From Pyrrhoderma lamaoense (lineage: Eukaryota; Basidiomycota; Agaricomycetes; Hymenochaetales; Hymenochaetaceae): DNA of 64,000 nucleotides. The DNA lies in contig NBAZ01000010.1 of NCBI GenBank assembly GCA_002794735.1, positions 930,001 to 994,000 of the forward strand. The letters run 5' to 3'. Below are positions 1-13,069 of the stretch, piece after piece (positions within the stretch are counted from its first letter, which is position 1; each line of letters starts with the position of its first letter). Position numbers and translations under genes: made by a program. The notes beneath the pieces were generated by a model that saw only the letters and a list, made by a program, of their open reading frames with translations, was not told the origin of the DNA and did not search any database.

Positions 1-42
1 TCCGACAATAATAAATCGTTGAAGATGTATTTTAACATGTAA

Positions 43-1453
43 TTATAGATTGAAAAGCTCTAGTGCATTTGTCCCGCGTACATTGTTTTTGTCATCTTCG
101 TTCCAACCGCCAACACCTTCAATAGCTTCAAGGTTTTCTGTAACACTCTTCCACTTGTCCGAATCGTTTAATGGTGGAAAGAAGGGGTGATCTGTACCAA
201 ATAGCATGCGTTTGCTTCCTAGTGTGCGACTCACATGCCCAGCAGAGTCTTTAGCTGACGACTTGACATTCCGTAGCCTTTAGACCGAGAGATAACGTCA
301 CTGACAAAGCCTAGTTCTTCTGATCCATAGGCAACTGCATCATAATAGATCTTACCCAGATAGAAGCGAGCATCGTGTTTCAATCTATCTGCTACAATGG
401 GATCGTGTGCGATACACGATGCCAGTCGAGAGGAAAGCTGAGCCAGAGCTCCTCCAGAATGTGCAAGTAGTAGACGTAATGTCGGATGTCGATCAAGGAC
501 ACCAGAAAGGATGAGCCTAGTCACTGCAATTGTCGTTTCAAATGGAAAACCCAACGCAAGAGGCAAAACATGTCCATTATCCTTATCACCAAATGTCTTT
601 CCATCCACTCCGTAATGTGGATGGAGGAATATGACGAGTCCCGCGTCGGCAATTGCAGACCACACTGGTTCAAGAGCGTCATCATCAAGCCCACGTCCAA
701 TGCCAACGGTGCCCATGATCACACCCCGAAGATGAGGAAGTTCAGAGATTTGCTTGACTGTTTCAAGCAATACAGATAATTCTATTCCTGGGACCAATGG
801 AAGCAAACCGAATCCGTAAAGACGACGTCGAAGAGGATCGTCTTGTAAGGTGGGACTGGTTGCACAGTATGACTCAAGATCAACGTTTAGCTCTAAAGCC
901 AAGGGCCTGCCTCTGTTGGAGACAGGAAGTCAATCCAAGGATTTGCAGAACTGCCTCACGGCACATCCATCAATGTTATAGCAAAATATCTTTTCGGTTG
1001 GTATTACGAACCTGACAATTGAGATATCGATTCCATGCTATTGTGAAAATACTCGTGTTAGCTCACAAGATCATGAGATTCAAAAAATGAAAGTAGATGG
1101 AGTTTGGCCAGTTCATGAGGTAGCATACATGCTGGCGAAGCTCAAGAAAAACGCACCCTGTCCATAAAACGGATTTTCTCATGTCTGTCCCAATACTATC
1201 TCATCGGAGTCAATGACAACGAAAGATTTCATTTTGATTAATCAATTACAAAATGGCGTACTTGAGGTCCTATAGGCCTCCCTCCGCTTGGCTCATTTTC
1301 GAGAATAAGTAATCGTTCTTCTGTACCACCCTGAGCTATGGGTCTCTCAAAGATTCGAGGGACACTCGTTCGGGCACGAAGGACTTCAGCATATCTTGGC
1401 AGATAGATATGAGTATGGACATCAACAAGGAGTTGTTTCATCTTCAATGACAT
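43..1453 (-). CDS. ACMSD-superfamily amidohydrolase/decarboxylase, uracil-5-carboxylate decarboxylase-like
   Basis: Metal-dependent decarboxylase of the amidohydrolase-2 (ACMSD) superfamily. Metal-site motifs appear in the family order: VDVHTHIYLP at the N-terminus, FLHPHYG in the middle, LLLAHSGG, and GTDHPFFPP near the C-terminus. The first exon (to about 1262) ends in GRPIGPQ and splices to YWDRHEKIRFMDR (1195-1157), HGIDISIVS (1037-1012) and SANPWIDFLSP (from 950). This layout resembles fungal isoorotate (uracil-5-carboxylate) decarboxylases more than animal ACMSD, but that is from memory of the family and the substrate is inferred. Two in-frame ATGs (1453 and 1441) are possible starts. 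Two single-base deletions break the frame, near 908 (CCC run) and near 270 (GGAA). It is transcribed divergently from the IQGAP gene with about 430 bp between them. It is probably a soluble cytosolic enzyme, since no signal peptide is seen. Confidence 0.8.
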
Positions 1454-1883
1454 TGAGCTGAAACTAGTTCAAGATAGGATGACAGTCGATGCGAAAACGA
1501 GAATGGTTCCTTATCTCATGATTCCGAAGCTACGTAGATATGGATATCACCGATAAGTTGCTTATTGTAGATCATTACTCATGCACAGGTGTCCAGGATA
1601 CCACCAAATTAAGGAAATGGTGGGACTGCGACCAGCTCATTCAGTCTGACATGCATAGGTAGATGTAGTAGCATTTAAGCAATGAGAAGTGTAGTTGTGT
1701 TCGCATATGACATTTGTAATAGGGGCGCCGGGGATTCCAAACGAGGCACTCACCGCACAACGCGAACTCGACTGGACGCGATCATCTGTATGCAACCCAT
1801 CCACGTCCTCCTCCTACATCTACGGCAAGAAACCTGAGTCCGGATATAGGAAAGGCCTACCACTGTCCGAAAGTTGTAAGAAT
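1454..1883. promoter_or_regulatory. Intergenic, divergent upstream region of decarboxylase and IQGAP
   Basis: About 430 bp between two divergent starts, so it should hold both promoters. A reading frame open from 1695 lacks an upstream ATG and joins the IQGAP frame, whose first ATG is at 1884. No clear TATA box or repeat was seen. Confidence 0.4.
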
Positions 1884-4800
1884 ATGGACCGCTCAAATTC
1901 AGTATCTTCAACTTCTTCCTCTACATCTTCTCGACATGGTACTGAACCCTTTGCCTACCAAACTAGACTCCTTGAACGGAGTTCATCTGGAAGAAATACA
2001 TCTATTTTAGCCAAAACAACTCAGGAAGTCGCCGGTGGACTCCTAGCCATCGTGCTGGCTCAAGTAGCCTTGATAATGTTCGTGGAAAGTGGGAGGCAAG
2101 AGCCAAAGCTGAAGCTGAACTCAGTAATCAATCAAGTCCATCGCGATCTAGCTTCAGCACAGATGAAGCATCAACTGCTCCATCATCACCTAAAGCAAAT
2201 GAGATCATAAATAGTAGTAATCGTATGTCTCCGTCACGATCATTTCAATCATCAGCAAGTGTGAAAGCAGAACCCGGAACTCCACCATCTCTTACGAAAC
2301 GCCATACAATGCCCGAACCTATCATCGCCTCTCCTTTATCTCCCAACAGTACCGGTATAACTGTCATATCTCCTGACTTAAACTCGTTCTCGTCTATGAA
2401 TGCGACTCCAACAAATCGCATACACTTCCCAGTCCCCGTGCCTCCTTTGCTAGTGTGCGCCAGAGATTCGATGAATCCAACATGAGTGCCGACGATACCT
2501 CCGAACTGACTTCTTCCACTCGCTCAAGACGGTCCATTGACTTTGAATCTATCATGAAAGATGGTCGTACACCTTCTCCTCAACAGACAAAGGACGGGAC
2601 TCCACGAACAGAGGACCCAGTCCCGAGGCGAATGAGACCAACTTCTCTATATGGGACACCTCACTTTTCTACCCTCTCGCGTCAGGAATCTGTTGCTGCT
2701 ACTAGGGAGAAGTTTACGCGCCCTTCTTCTCCTGAAAATCTCTTCGTTCCTCATCGCCTGCCAAAGTTACTAGAGTGACTCAGGATAAACCCGTTTCTCT
2801 TAGTAGAACTTCACGTAGTAGCTCTTTTGACTTGCCCCCTCAAATGACCTACACTCTCTTCTTCAAAACAGGACCCCTTCCTTTCTTCTTCTTCTTCTTC
2901 TTCTTCAACAACAACAGAGAAGGCAACACGATCACAACCTATACCTTTACCAAGACGAAATTCAGTGAAAGATTCTCCTTTTCATCGAACAGAATCTCCG
3001 ACTCCTGGTACCTCGTCACATAGTTCACGAGTCTCTTACCGCCCTCCGCCGTCTTCTCCTTCTACCTTTGCGAATTCTTCATCGTCTGTTATGTCACCAA
3101 CACCTTATCGTAGCTCATATATGGCAAACAAAAAAGCGGGTTTATATGGAGATGAGATAACAGTTGGCCGCAGACTTGGGCGTCATTTACCCCGAATCGC
3201 CAGTGGTGATGCGTATGAACCTGAACCACCGATTTCGGAAGCTAAGAGTGAGAATAAGCTGCCAGCAACTCCAGAAAAGCCTGCAGTTCTGAAGAAACGG
3301 TACGGAAGAAGACCCCTGAGCCAAACTCTAAATTAAGTAGACAGGAAAGGCGAGAGAAGAGACTGCGAGAGTGGCAAGCTGAATTAGAGCAGAAACAGTC
3401 TACCCCAAATAAGACATTTCCCTATAGTCCTGAGCGGGAGTCGTTTGCGGTTCGCATTCTTCTGATGCTGTAGGTCAATCAGCTGACGATGTGGCTGGTG
3501 TACCTGGCCGTAAGCGTCTCTCTCGGGGTGTAATAGCTCCCCCAGAGTCACCATTTGGAGCAAAAATGCCACTCCCATCCTCACGCCTTGGATACGAACA
3601 GGTTTATGGGCAGATACCCAAAGACATCTTATCCGCGCTTATGAATATCTTTGTCACGTTGGTGAAGCTCAACAGTGGATTGAGGGTGCTTGGGCGAGGA
3701 GCTGGGATTTGGTGTAGTTGAGATGGAGGAGAGCCTTAGAAATGGCGTAGTTCTAGCTAAGCTTGCACGTCAATTCTTAGGGGAAAACGTAGTAAGAAGA
3801 ATATTCGAGGTGTGCAAAGACTCTTCCTCTTCGAGTTTTCTCTTTCTTAGTATTTTTCTGCTATTAGGCTCCAAAGCTTGATTTCAGACAAACTGATAAT
3901 ATTAACTATTTCTTTGAGTTCGTTCGCCATGTTGGTTTACCAGAGGTAATACTCTACTTCATATAACAATATATTCGTGGGGCAGAATCTCATTTCAATA
4001 CTAGTGCTTTATATTTGAAACTACTGATCTCTATAACAAGAAGAATATACCCAAAGTTATCTACTGTATACATGCACTGAGGTATTTCACTTCATCCTTT
4101 TTCTCAGAGGAAAATTATATTTACTCTATGAATAAGCCATCTTCTCGCCCGACGAGGACTAGCACAACGTATAGGAAACCTGTTAGGTCAACTCGAATTT
4201 TCTGACGACCAGCTACAAAAGACAGAGAAGGGGTTGAAAGATGCAGGCGTCCCAATGCCAAACTTCGGAGCCATTGGACGGGAATTAGCAAAAGAGATCA
4301 ATGAGGAACCCGAGGTAGAAATCGAAACCGAAGAAGAGAGTAAGAAAATCGCTCTCTTATATAATGCTTGACTATTCATATTACTATTATTCATTGTTAG
4401 GGCGAGACAGAGAACTCATGGAAAACGAAGACTCGATAATCAAGTTGCAGTCTGCTTTACGAGGTTTCCTTATCAGGAAAGAGCAAGCAACCCGTCGTGC
4501 ACGCCTCCAGTTGGCAGAACGATATATTGTCAGATTTCAAGCACGTTGTCGTGGTCTTGCTACTCGTCACAATGTACAAGAAATTCGAAAACAGCAGATG
4601 GATCTTACTCCTTGGATACTAGCTTTACAGGCTCGCTCGAGAGGAGTCTTATCTCGAAGGGCTTGGCAAAAGCGTCTTGCTCGTATACGTGCGATGACCA
4701 AATTTTTCGTCAAGGTTCAGGCTCAGTCTCGAGGCGTACTCCAAAGACGCCGTTATTCTCAATTGAGGGCTGCTCTTGTTAAAAGCAAAGTCTCCATTCT

Positions 4801-7800
4801 CAAGTTGCAAGCCTTTGCTCGTGCAAAATTGGCTAAGAGATCTCATCAACAGATGCATAAGACTCTTGGAGAAGTAAAGACAATGCAGGGTGTTGTCGGC
4901 TTGCAGGCAGCTTGTAGGGGATCTCTTTTAAGGAGGAAGCTGTCTAAACAACTGCAAGCACTTGAAGGTGTAGAAGATTCTGTCATTCAGCTACAGGCGC
5001 ACGTACGTGGTGTGCTCATTCGTAGGCGCATTGGCGCACAATTAGCCAAATTAGATGATTCAGTTGATGTAGTCGTCCGCATACAAGCTGCTGCCCGTTG
5101 CTATCTTGCAAGAAAACGCCTTCTTAATCTCATCCGCGGATTAAGACGTGCGACCCCTGCGATCGTGCAGGTTCAAGCTCTAGCTCGGGCTATACTTAGA
5201 CGTAAGCAACATACAGAATTGCAAAGAGCTCTTGGGAGGTCAAGACTATCAAAGCTGTGGGAACGTTACAAGCATTGGCCCGAGCAGCTCTTGTGCGGAA
5301 ACGTCACGTAGAACAGAGCAAGAAGCTTGAATTTTGTGAGCCAGACGTAGTTGATTTCCAAGCTATCTGCCGTGGAGCGCTTGCACGCCGCGAATACCTT
5401 AGCTGGAGAAATCACTTGAAGGATAACCAGGATGAGGCTACACGGCTTCAAGCATTATTCCGTGGTTTGCTAGAACGACGGAAATTCATAGAGAAGATGC
5501 GATACTATCGCGAAAACCTGAGTAAAGTCATCAAAATCCAGTCACTATACCGCGCAAAAGAGACCCGAGAGCAATACCGTCAGCTCACCTTAGGGCACAA
5601 CGTAAATGTTAGCACAATCAAGAATTTCGTCCACCTCCTTGACGATTCCGAAGCCGATTTTGAAGATGAAATCGAGTTGGAGAGGCTACGAAAGAGAGTT
5701 GTCCAGAGTATTAGAGCTAATCAAGTCTTGGAGACAGAGGTCGATGAACTCGACGTGAAGATTGCTCTCGTAGTGCAAAATGTAAAGAGCTTTGAAGAGT
5801 TAATAAAAGCACGGAGAAGGAATGATAGTGTTGGTGCCCATGCCGCACGTGCTAGCGTTCTTGCTGCTCATGGCGATCCTTTTGCTGGGGCAAGCTCACT
5901 TGATCATGAATCCAAGAGAAAGCTCGAGCTATATCAACAACTCTTCTATGTGTTACAGACAAGAGCAGAATATCTCAGCAAACTATTTCAGCAACTTGCG
6001 AAGGGAGAGATACCTGATAAGACTAAGAAGCTGGTGGAGCGTGTTGTTCTTACACTTTTTGGTTATGGTCAGGATAGGAGGGAGGAGTATCTTTTGCTGA
6101 AACTATTTCAGGTAATTTTCAGTTATTTGAGCATCAAGTAGCAACTCATCTCACAGCAAATACCCTAGCACGCTGTGAGAAATGACATATCTCTAGCACC
6201 GACGATAAACCATGCTATGGCAGAACTTTCCTTATATCTTTTTATCGCTCTACAGTACGGAAGGCCTAAACAAGTCACATACCTCAGAGATGTTCTACAA
6301 TCGAACATACACATGGTTCTTGATGGCGTAGCTAGCGAGATGAAATTGGATCTCGAGACTGATCCCTGTGTTGTATGTGTCGAACCCGTTCTGAAAGACC
6401 ATTACTTAGTATCTGTTTTACCTACTCTTAGGTATATCGTCAGTTGATTACGAAAGAGGAGATGAGGACGGGCATGAAGAGTAGCCGGCCACCAGAATTA
6501 CCTTTCATTGAGGCGAGCTATCATCCGGAGACTCGCGTAGTTCTTGTACATAGTAAGATATGATTGACCTCTGATGTTTCTCGATTTTGATGTTGATGTA
6601 CTTTACAGATCTTCAGAAACTCATCACTGTTTCTACGGATTTCCTGAACAGCATCTTGGATTCGACCAAAAAAGTTCCTTACAGCATACGTTTTCTTGCT
6701 CGTGAAACTCTTGAAGCTCTCAAGGTATATCCTCAAAGATCTTGATACCGATATAGATCTAACAACTCCTCAGCGTAAATTTCCAAATCAACCTGAAGAA
6801 GCATATGCTATTCCTCTATGCAAACTTCTTTTTCACCGTTACATTGAACCTGCTTTGTGTAAGGATATCATAAACAAGTTGAGATTATATCACTGATCAA
6901 TCCGATAGTGCACCAGAGGTGTATGATATCGTCCCTAACACCATCGACATAGCTACGAGAAAAAACTTAGCCCAAGTCTCAAAGGTTTTCCGGCAAATTT
7001 GCACCGGCGAAATTTTTACTCAGCCAAATCTCACTCCAATAAATGCCTTTGTCGACAGATCCATTCCACTGATGAGACAATGGGTGTTTGAAGGTTTGTC
7101 ATTGATCTGTCAGTCATGATATGAGATCGTCAATAACTCATGCTTTGGTAGTCGCAAACGTCTCTGATGCGGAGACGCAGTATCACGCCAATGAGTTTCT
7201 TGATGTAGCCGTGCAACCAAAACCTATATATATATCTCCTAATGAGGTGTACTCGATGCACTCTTTGATATCACAACACCTGGATCGCCTAGCTCCAAAG
7301 AAAGATGATCCACTTCGTAGCATTATTCTTGAACTTGGCGGCGTTCCTCATCTAGGAGGTGGAAGCGATGAATTAAAAGCTGCTCGAGATGCAATGATTA
7401 CATTGGAGCTTACAAATAGATTTGCCAATGTAAAAGGTGAGCATTTTCAGTGATATAAAACATAATGAATAAGCTGAAAGAAGATCAGATCCCCAAGCCG
7501 AGAGAAGGCTCTCTGGGTACAAGCAAAACGATCTGTTCTTTCTATTTTGCGAGTTCAGCCTGCAAGGGATCTTGTTGAGTGTTTGATGCAACCTGTCTCT
7601 GAGGAACATGAGATGTTCTGGGAAGATATTGTTGACCGTGAGCTCATGAATGATCACATGAGACAAAGACAGAGGCGGATGCCATCGACTACCGGGGCTG
7701 ATTCTGCATATCGACTTGATGACATTCGATCGTAAGTGGATCAGGTCTACAGTTGAGTTTTGACTCATATATCCCTTTTTCAGATTAACCTTTAAGGAAG

Positions 7801-8568
7801 TGAAGGCACATGCCATATACTTCCTGCTGGAACTCGAAAAGCAAGGGAAGGTTACTCGTAATGATGGGTATCAAGGCATTCTCAATGCTATTGCTGGGGA
7901 TGTCAGAAGTAAACATCGCAAGCGTTTACAGCGTCAGCAAGAGCTAGCAAGTATGACAGAAGCCTTGCAGCACTTATCAGAACGTAAGAAATATTACGAG
8001 GAACAGATAAAGAGTTACAATGATTATGTTGAAACTGCAATGAATACAATGCAAAAGGGGAAAAGGCGAGTACACCCGTACTTTGGAATGATAGCTCATA
8101 CATATTAACTACATAATTAGCAAGAAACGGTTTGTTATGCCTTTTACCAAGCAATTCTTTCACCTACGAGATTTACAAAAATCTGGGAAGTCACCTCAGT
8201 TCGGGTCATTCAATACAGCGCACAACACTTGTATGAGAAAGGCGTTCTTCTTTCAATTGATCAGCATTCGCCGCGGCAATTCGACCGAATTGACGTGGTT
8301 CTATCTTCAAATAAAGCCGGTACTTTTGAATTAGAGCTGTATAAAACGAATGCTGGTGCATCTACTCACATGGCGTCTACTGATATACGCATGGAGGATC
8401 TTTTACAAGCTCAATTCGAGAATCGCGTCTCCCTCCCTTGTTTGATGGCATGGCTAAGTTTAACCTTAATCTGCTTTTGTACCAAATTAACAAGAAGTGA
8501 GTGACAATCTGCCAAAAAAGAGATCACTATCTAATATATATCAATCTCTTCCCAGATTTTATGTCTAA
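1884..8568 (+). CDS. iqg1: IQGAP-family cytokinesis scaffold (Rng2/Iqg1-like)
   Basis: IQGAP organises the actomyosin contractile ring and binds actin, calmodulin/myosin light chains and Rho-type GTPases. Domains in order: a long Ser/Pro-rich N-terminal region (1884-3550); a calponin-homology domain (about 3590-4350, with AYEYLCHVGEAQQWIEG and SLRNGVVLAKLARQFLG); 13 IQ motifs (4428-5580); a coiled coil; a RasGAP-related domain (about 6140-7000, VPYSIRFLARETLEAL and HRYIEPA, as in IQGAPs); and a RasGAP C-terminal domain (about 7790-8568, ending NKKFYV). As is usual for IQGAPs, the catalytic arginine finger is not evident. The start is the first ATG in the Ser-rich frame. The frame is broken by about ten one-base deletions, near 2007, 2446, 2737, 2860, 3302, 3450, 3587, 3688, 5237, 6860 and 8446. 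Each is bridged by adding one base, which restores family sequence on both sides. It is convergent with the Dal5-type gene. Confidence 0.92.
2883..2906 (+). repeat. (TTC)8 microsatellite in the IQGAP N-terminal region
   Basis: Eight uninterrupted TTC units. In the frame that continues the protein downstream they read as a serine run (TCT) flanked by other Ser-rich sequence. In the frame read upstream they would be phenylalanine. The frame changes just before the repeat, near 2860. Confidence 0.9.
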
Positions 8569-8829
8569 ACAAAACGGTCAATGTATCTATTACTGTCCAT
8601 CCATCCTTGTTGTTGTGTTATCTACTCACTTTTATCTGCATCTCTCAAAAAATGCACGCTGATTTTTAGCAACTGTATAGATTAGCACATAATTCATGTA
8701 TCTATACCTCATGACTTTAATGACAGAATGATCTTGATACAAATAAAATACAGTTGATACTGTTAACTGATTCATTATACATGTAGTATACCCTACGTTA
8801 TAATCCCAATAGTAAGATATTCTGTTAGT

Positions 8830-11450
8830 TTACAGCGTAAATCGGAATTCGGGACTACGATCCCCAATTGGTGCACGAGTTTTTCCAGTTTCCCAAAGCT
8901 CCTGGTATTCTTCAATATTTCCTTGGCGTCTTCCTTCAGCTCTGGCTTTATTTTCCCACTTACAATATGCTCTAATGTAACGAGCAGAAAAAATTCAATT
9001 GTGTGGAACAATTATAGAATTAGATGATGATGGTACTTACACGTTGGCTGCAACTAATACCCATGCTAGGCATATAAAAGCTAATGAAATCGAGTGGCCC
9101 CTGACGTAACGTGGAGCTTGGTCTGATGAGGGTAGTAATCATCAGTATCGTGAGAAAAGTCTCAAAAGAGTGTCGATATACCTGAAGTATAGGCAAAAGT
9201 CGCAATAAACCCTCCCGTATTCGCGATCATCAGTTGCAGCGCCCTAGAATATAGGTCGTCAGTTTTTATATATACAAATAAGCATTTAGTCGATAAAATC
9301 GATAAATTGCTTTGCATACGTTGTCGTAGCTTTCTTGTAATGTCCACTAGAATTGTTTGGGAGAATAGATAAGATACATGGACCGGAGGGATAACTAGTA
9401 ACATTTATTTAGTTAACCTGTGAATTGTCAAGACAACAAGCGATATTACTCACACTCCTGCAGCCATGAGAAAGACAGCCGCGTATCGACCATTGTTCGT
9501 TTCTGCTTTAATAGCAAGAATATAACCTTGAGGGAGAAAGTCAGGGCTCAAATTTCCCGATATTATAATATTACTATGTATATTGTACCTGCTATAGCCA
9601 TCGGGAGACATATCAAAATGAAAGGGCCCCTCCATTTCAAACGATCAGCAAGGAAGGCGACCACGACTAGAGATTATAAGTATCGGTTAGATTAGAATTG
9701 TAAACTTGTATAAGGTTTGACTCGCCTGTTAGAAAAACAGCTGGAACATAGGGAGGCACAGTTCGCATTGAGCCTCGCCACCAGTATAGCCGAGACCGCT
9801 GATAATGGTAGGTCTATAAATACACATGATTTCAGCATAGTACATTGTAGTACACAGATGGACAAACAAACAAAAACAATGAATACGAGTACAAGCTAAC
9901 GATTAATCCCAGATAGGCAAACCCTGTTAGCCAAGTCTGAATATCTTTGCACCCTTTAAAGACGAGTTACTAGAATAGTACTAAAAGGCTAGAAGTTGAG
10001 CATACCACGAATGACTTCTCTCCATTCAAATTCTTCTTCTTCTTGGTTTATAGTATCTTGACTTGGTCGCTGAGTGGTATGAGCACGCTCTGTATGGACA
10101 CTCTCAGCTTTCTCTGTTTGTATTCTTTGAGCTGCTTCAGAAAGAGGAACTTTGGTAGCAGCAGAGTTTCCATGACGGAAACGAGCAACTATGATGCATA
10201 TACAATTAATCAGATACTATTCAATATACCATAACGTGACCTACGAGCAAACGCTTTCTCTTCCTTGGTGAGGAAGCTAGCTGTGGAGATATCCGCAGGA
10301 AGAACCAGTGTTGCAATAATTCCAAACAGAATCGTAACGATTCCTTCGAGAATAAAGATCCATCTCCATCCAGCGAGACCTCCTATACCATCCATTTTGA
10401 TGATAGCAGTGGCTAGTAAGCCTTAAAGAGTAGGAAGTGAATAACAAAGTCAGATATATGTACTGTAGGACACACCTCCGAAAGCTCCAGAGAGAGAAGC
10501 TTAATAATAATCAGTTTACTTGAACTAAAGCAAGTCATTAGATTTACCTGAAGCATAAAAAACGCCTACTCTATATTGCTATTGCATCAGATAATTCTCA
10601 GGAAAGAGTTGAGGTACTACTAACCTAAGTTGAAGCTCATGTCTCTTGTATATTGTACTTAAGTAAAGAATCTAGCATAGAATAAGGAATAGAAAAGGAG
10701 TGAGGAAGTTTGTTATCTTACAATGCCAGGTAACAAACCCCCTTCACAGAAGCCAAGTACCACACGGATGGCAACTAAACCCCCGAAGCTCTGAATTAGA
10801 CCAGTGAGGGTCGTTACAACGCCCCAGGCACCAACGATGAATGGAAGCCATCTATTAGCCTTCATCCGCTTGAGGATCCAGTTGGATGCTATTGAATGAT
10901 TAGAATGTTCATATGAGAGTAGCTCGGGATCTAATAATGGGACACTCACGAAGTTCAGCAGCAATGTAACTATTCCATGATATTAGCTGCCGTTATAGTC
11001 ATAATGTGAAAGTACCTACGAAGCATAAAAGACTAACGAAGTTGATTAAAGGTAATAGAAATAGTATGCGAGAGCAGGCTTACCTGCCAGGGCCGCATTG
11101 AATTGATTCCCCACAAGATGAGTATCACTCTGGAGACCCGCGATTCTGGGTTGCATGATGATTAAGAGAAGCCCAACGATTGGACCAGAAGCAGATACCT
11201 TGCATTACCAACGTTGGTCCTGTCAATGAAGTTTGCAAGCCAGAGCTAACAGAAGAAGGTCTGAGAGGCGAATGTCAATACTAGAAACCAGATGTCTAAC
11301 CAGAGCCAGAGGTGGGAGTATATGGAGATCAAACTTCCAGAGGATGCGCCTCGTCATCTTTCGGTAGTCTTCTGAGTATTCATTATCCAGTGATGGAGAG
11401 TTTTCAAGAGTCGACAGAGTGATATCATTCTTCTCGTCAACTTTGTCCAT
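8830..11450 (-). CDS. MFS anion:cation symporter, Dal5/allantoate permease type
   Basis: Plasma-membrane transporter for organic anions, in the family of fungal allantoate, nicotinate and pantothenate permeases. The substrate cannot be told from sequence. The N-terminal exon has the charged tail and RRILWKFDLHILPPLAL, then splices to LWLANFIDRTNVGNAR, the Dal5-family DRTN(I/V)GNA motif. Further exons carry FCEGGLLPGI (10713-10964) and GWRWIFILEGIVTILFGI (10210-10395), then GRYAAVFLMAAG, IANTGGFIATFAYT and the helix SISLAFICLAWVLVAANV. The C-terminus reads ENKARAEGRRQGN and ends in PEFRFTL with the stop at 8830-8832, typical of this family. The start ATG at 11450 opens a normal hydrophilic N-tail. 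The gene contains many small introns and not every splice site was resolved. Confidence 0.85.
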
Positions 11451-13069
11451 TGGAGAAGAAAGAAGAAGGGCCTATCACCCTCAACTCGATAAGGTCCAAA
11501 ATATATATGGATACATGCTTGACGTCTCCGTTCTCCTCGCTAAGTAATATGGTCACCTGGAAGATGCATGATCACCCGGATCAGATTCCTCACGAGACAG
11601 ACTAAGTATGTGCTCCGTATCAGCGCCATAGTTAATCTTGAATCATCTCACAGATTCAAATGCTCAGGGTCGTTTCTATTGGTTCTTATTGATACAGAAC
11701 GTGCCGAAGATAATGCCAGTGTTGTGAGTGGACTTTACGGCAGCACAAAACCAAAACCGAGGTAAGAGTTGTGTTCTTTTCTTTCAGAAACCCAATGGTA
11801 CGCCGTACGTACATAAAAAGAGAAAATGTTGATCGAGTAAACCACAGAGGCCCGGGACAAATAAGATTATCTCCATTTCAACCTGTCTGTCCTAGCCGAG
11901 CTCCCCCCATGACCATACCCACCGGTCGAAATTTTTATCCCATAATTCCACTCTTGTTCAGCCGTTCTATCCCAAACTAAAACATCATAAAAGTGCTTGT
12001 GCTGAAGTTGCATACAAGAAGATCAGCACAAGAAGTCGGGAAGTCGGATGTATTCGCACAGGTGTGAGAACGCGTGACCATTCTGGTACCTAAACTCACC
12101 TTCAGTTTAAAAATAGCACTCGGAGAATGTCTACGTTACTGGGTGTCTACTTTTGGAATATTCACTAAGATAAGACGTCTATTTTCATCTCAGCCTGTAA
12201 AATTTGGCCCAGCCGACCAGAATCATTTGATAAGTCTATACTACTCCTAGCTGAGAACGAGTGGCCCCACCATTATACGATTTTTCAGTGAATACTGACA
12301 TATACAGTAATACATGGCACAAAAATGGTTCACAAGGAAGAGTTAATGGTAATGGTAATACACAAGTCAATAGCCTTCTTAATCCCACCTTACAGAAAGA
12401 ACTTGCAGCACTGTCGACCTGGACTCGGAAGCGCTTCGGTACACGGCACCTTTATCCCGATAATTTTACGGGACTAGATAATCCTGGTGGGAAGTCCTTG
12501 TCCACATAGAAGGCGTTATACGCATGATAGATATTTCTGTACCAAACTTATAACTAGACTCTATATATCAGATAAATTTCTCATGCTCTGACAATGACAC
12601 GGCCATAACGGCATTCCTATTAACAAGAACGATTGAGCGGGAAAACACTGGAACGCTATAGAAGCCATTAATAAGACTTTTTTGAAATTCATGTGAGAGA
12701 CTTTGTCATGCCTCAGGCCAAGTCTCGCCCATAGTAAGTAATAGTTAATGGCCATGTAGACTATCATTTGGATATTCCGACTTTCGACCCCTGCTGTGAT
12801 GTTTATGTTGGAGTGATGCACGAGTCAATGTATACCTATAAGAAACCATGGAAAATGTGCTGGCTATGGATAATAATTGCCGAGGAATAAGTTTCTCCGT
12901 GAGTTGCTACGCTACACGTATAACTTTTATATATAAATCGAATGTAACTAGTTTCGCCATAAAAGGATATTCAATTGCGTATGTAATCATTGAGCCATTT
13001 GTGCGATTTTCTTCCTGGCTTATATATCTTCATTACTATCCCCCCGGGTCTTGCGACCGCTTTCTTTTC
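11451..13069. other. 1.6-kb intergenic region between two divergent transporter genes
   Basis: This holds the upstream regions of the Dal5-type permease (to the left) and the copper ATPase (to the right). The longest open frame, 12261-12509, would give 82 residues with a Gln/Asn/Gly-rich start. It has no ATG, no recognisable domain and no clear splice partners, so it is not called as a gene. No tRNA, transposon ends or arrays were seen. Confidence 0.45.

Noticed and set aside
1884..8568. IQGAP as a pseudogene because of about ten frame breaks
   Set aside because: The same kind of break occurs in essential genes nearby, and conserved residues are kept on both sides of every break, which is not expected of a decaying gene.
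12261..12509. 82-codon open frame in the divergent intergenic region
   Set aside because: It opens on GTG, has no recognisable domain and no clear splice partners. Kept only as a note.
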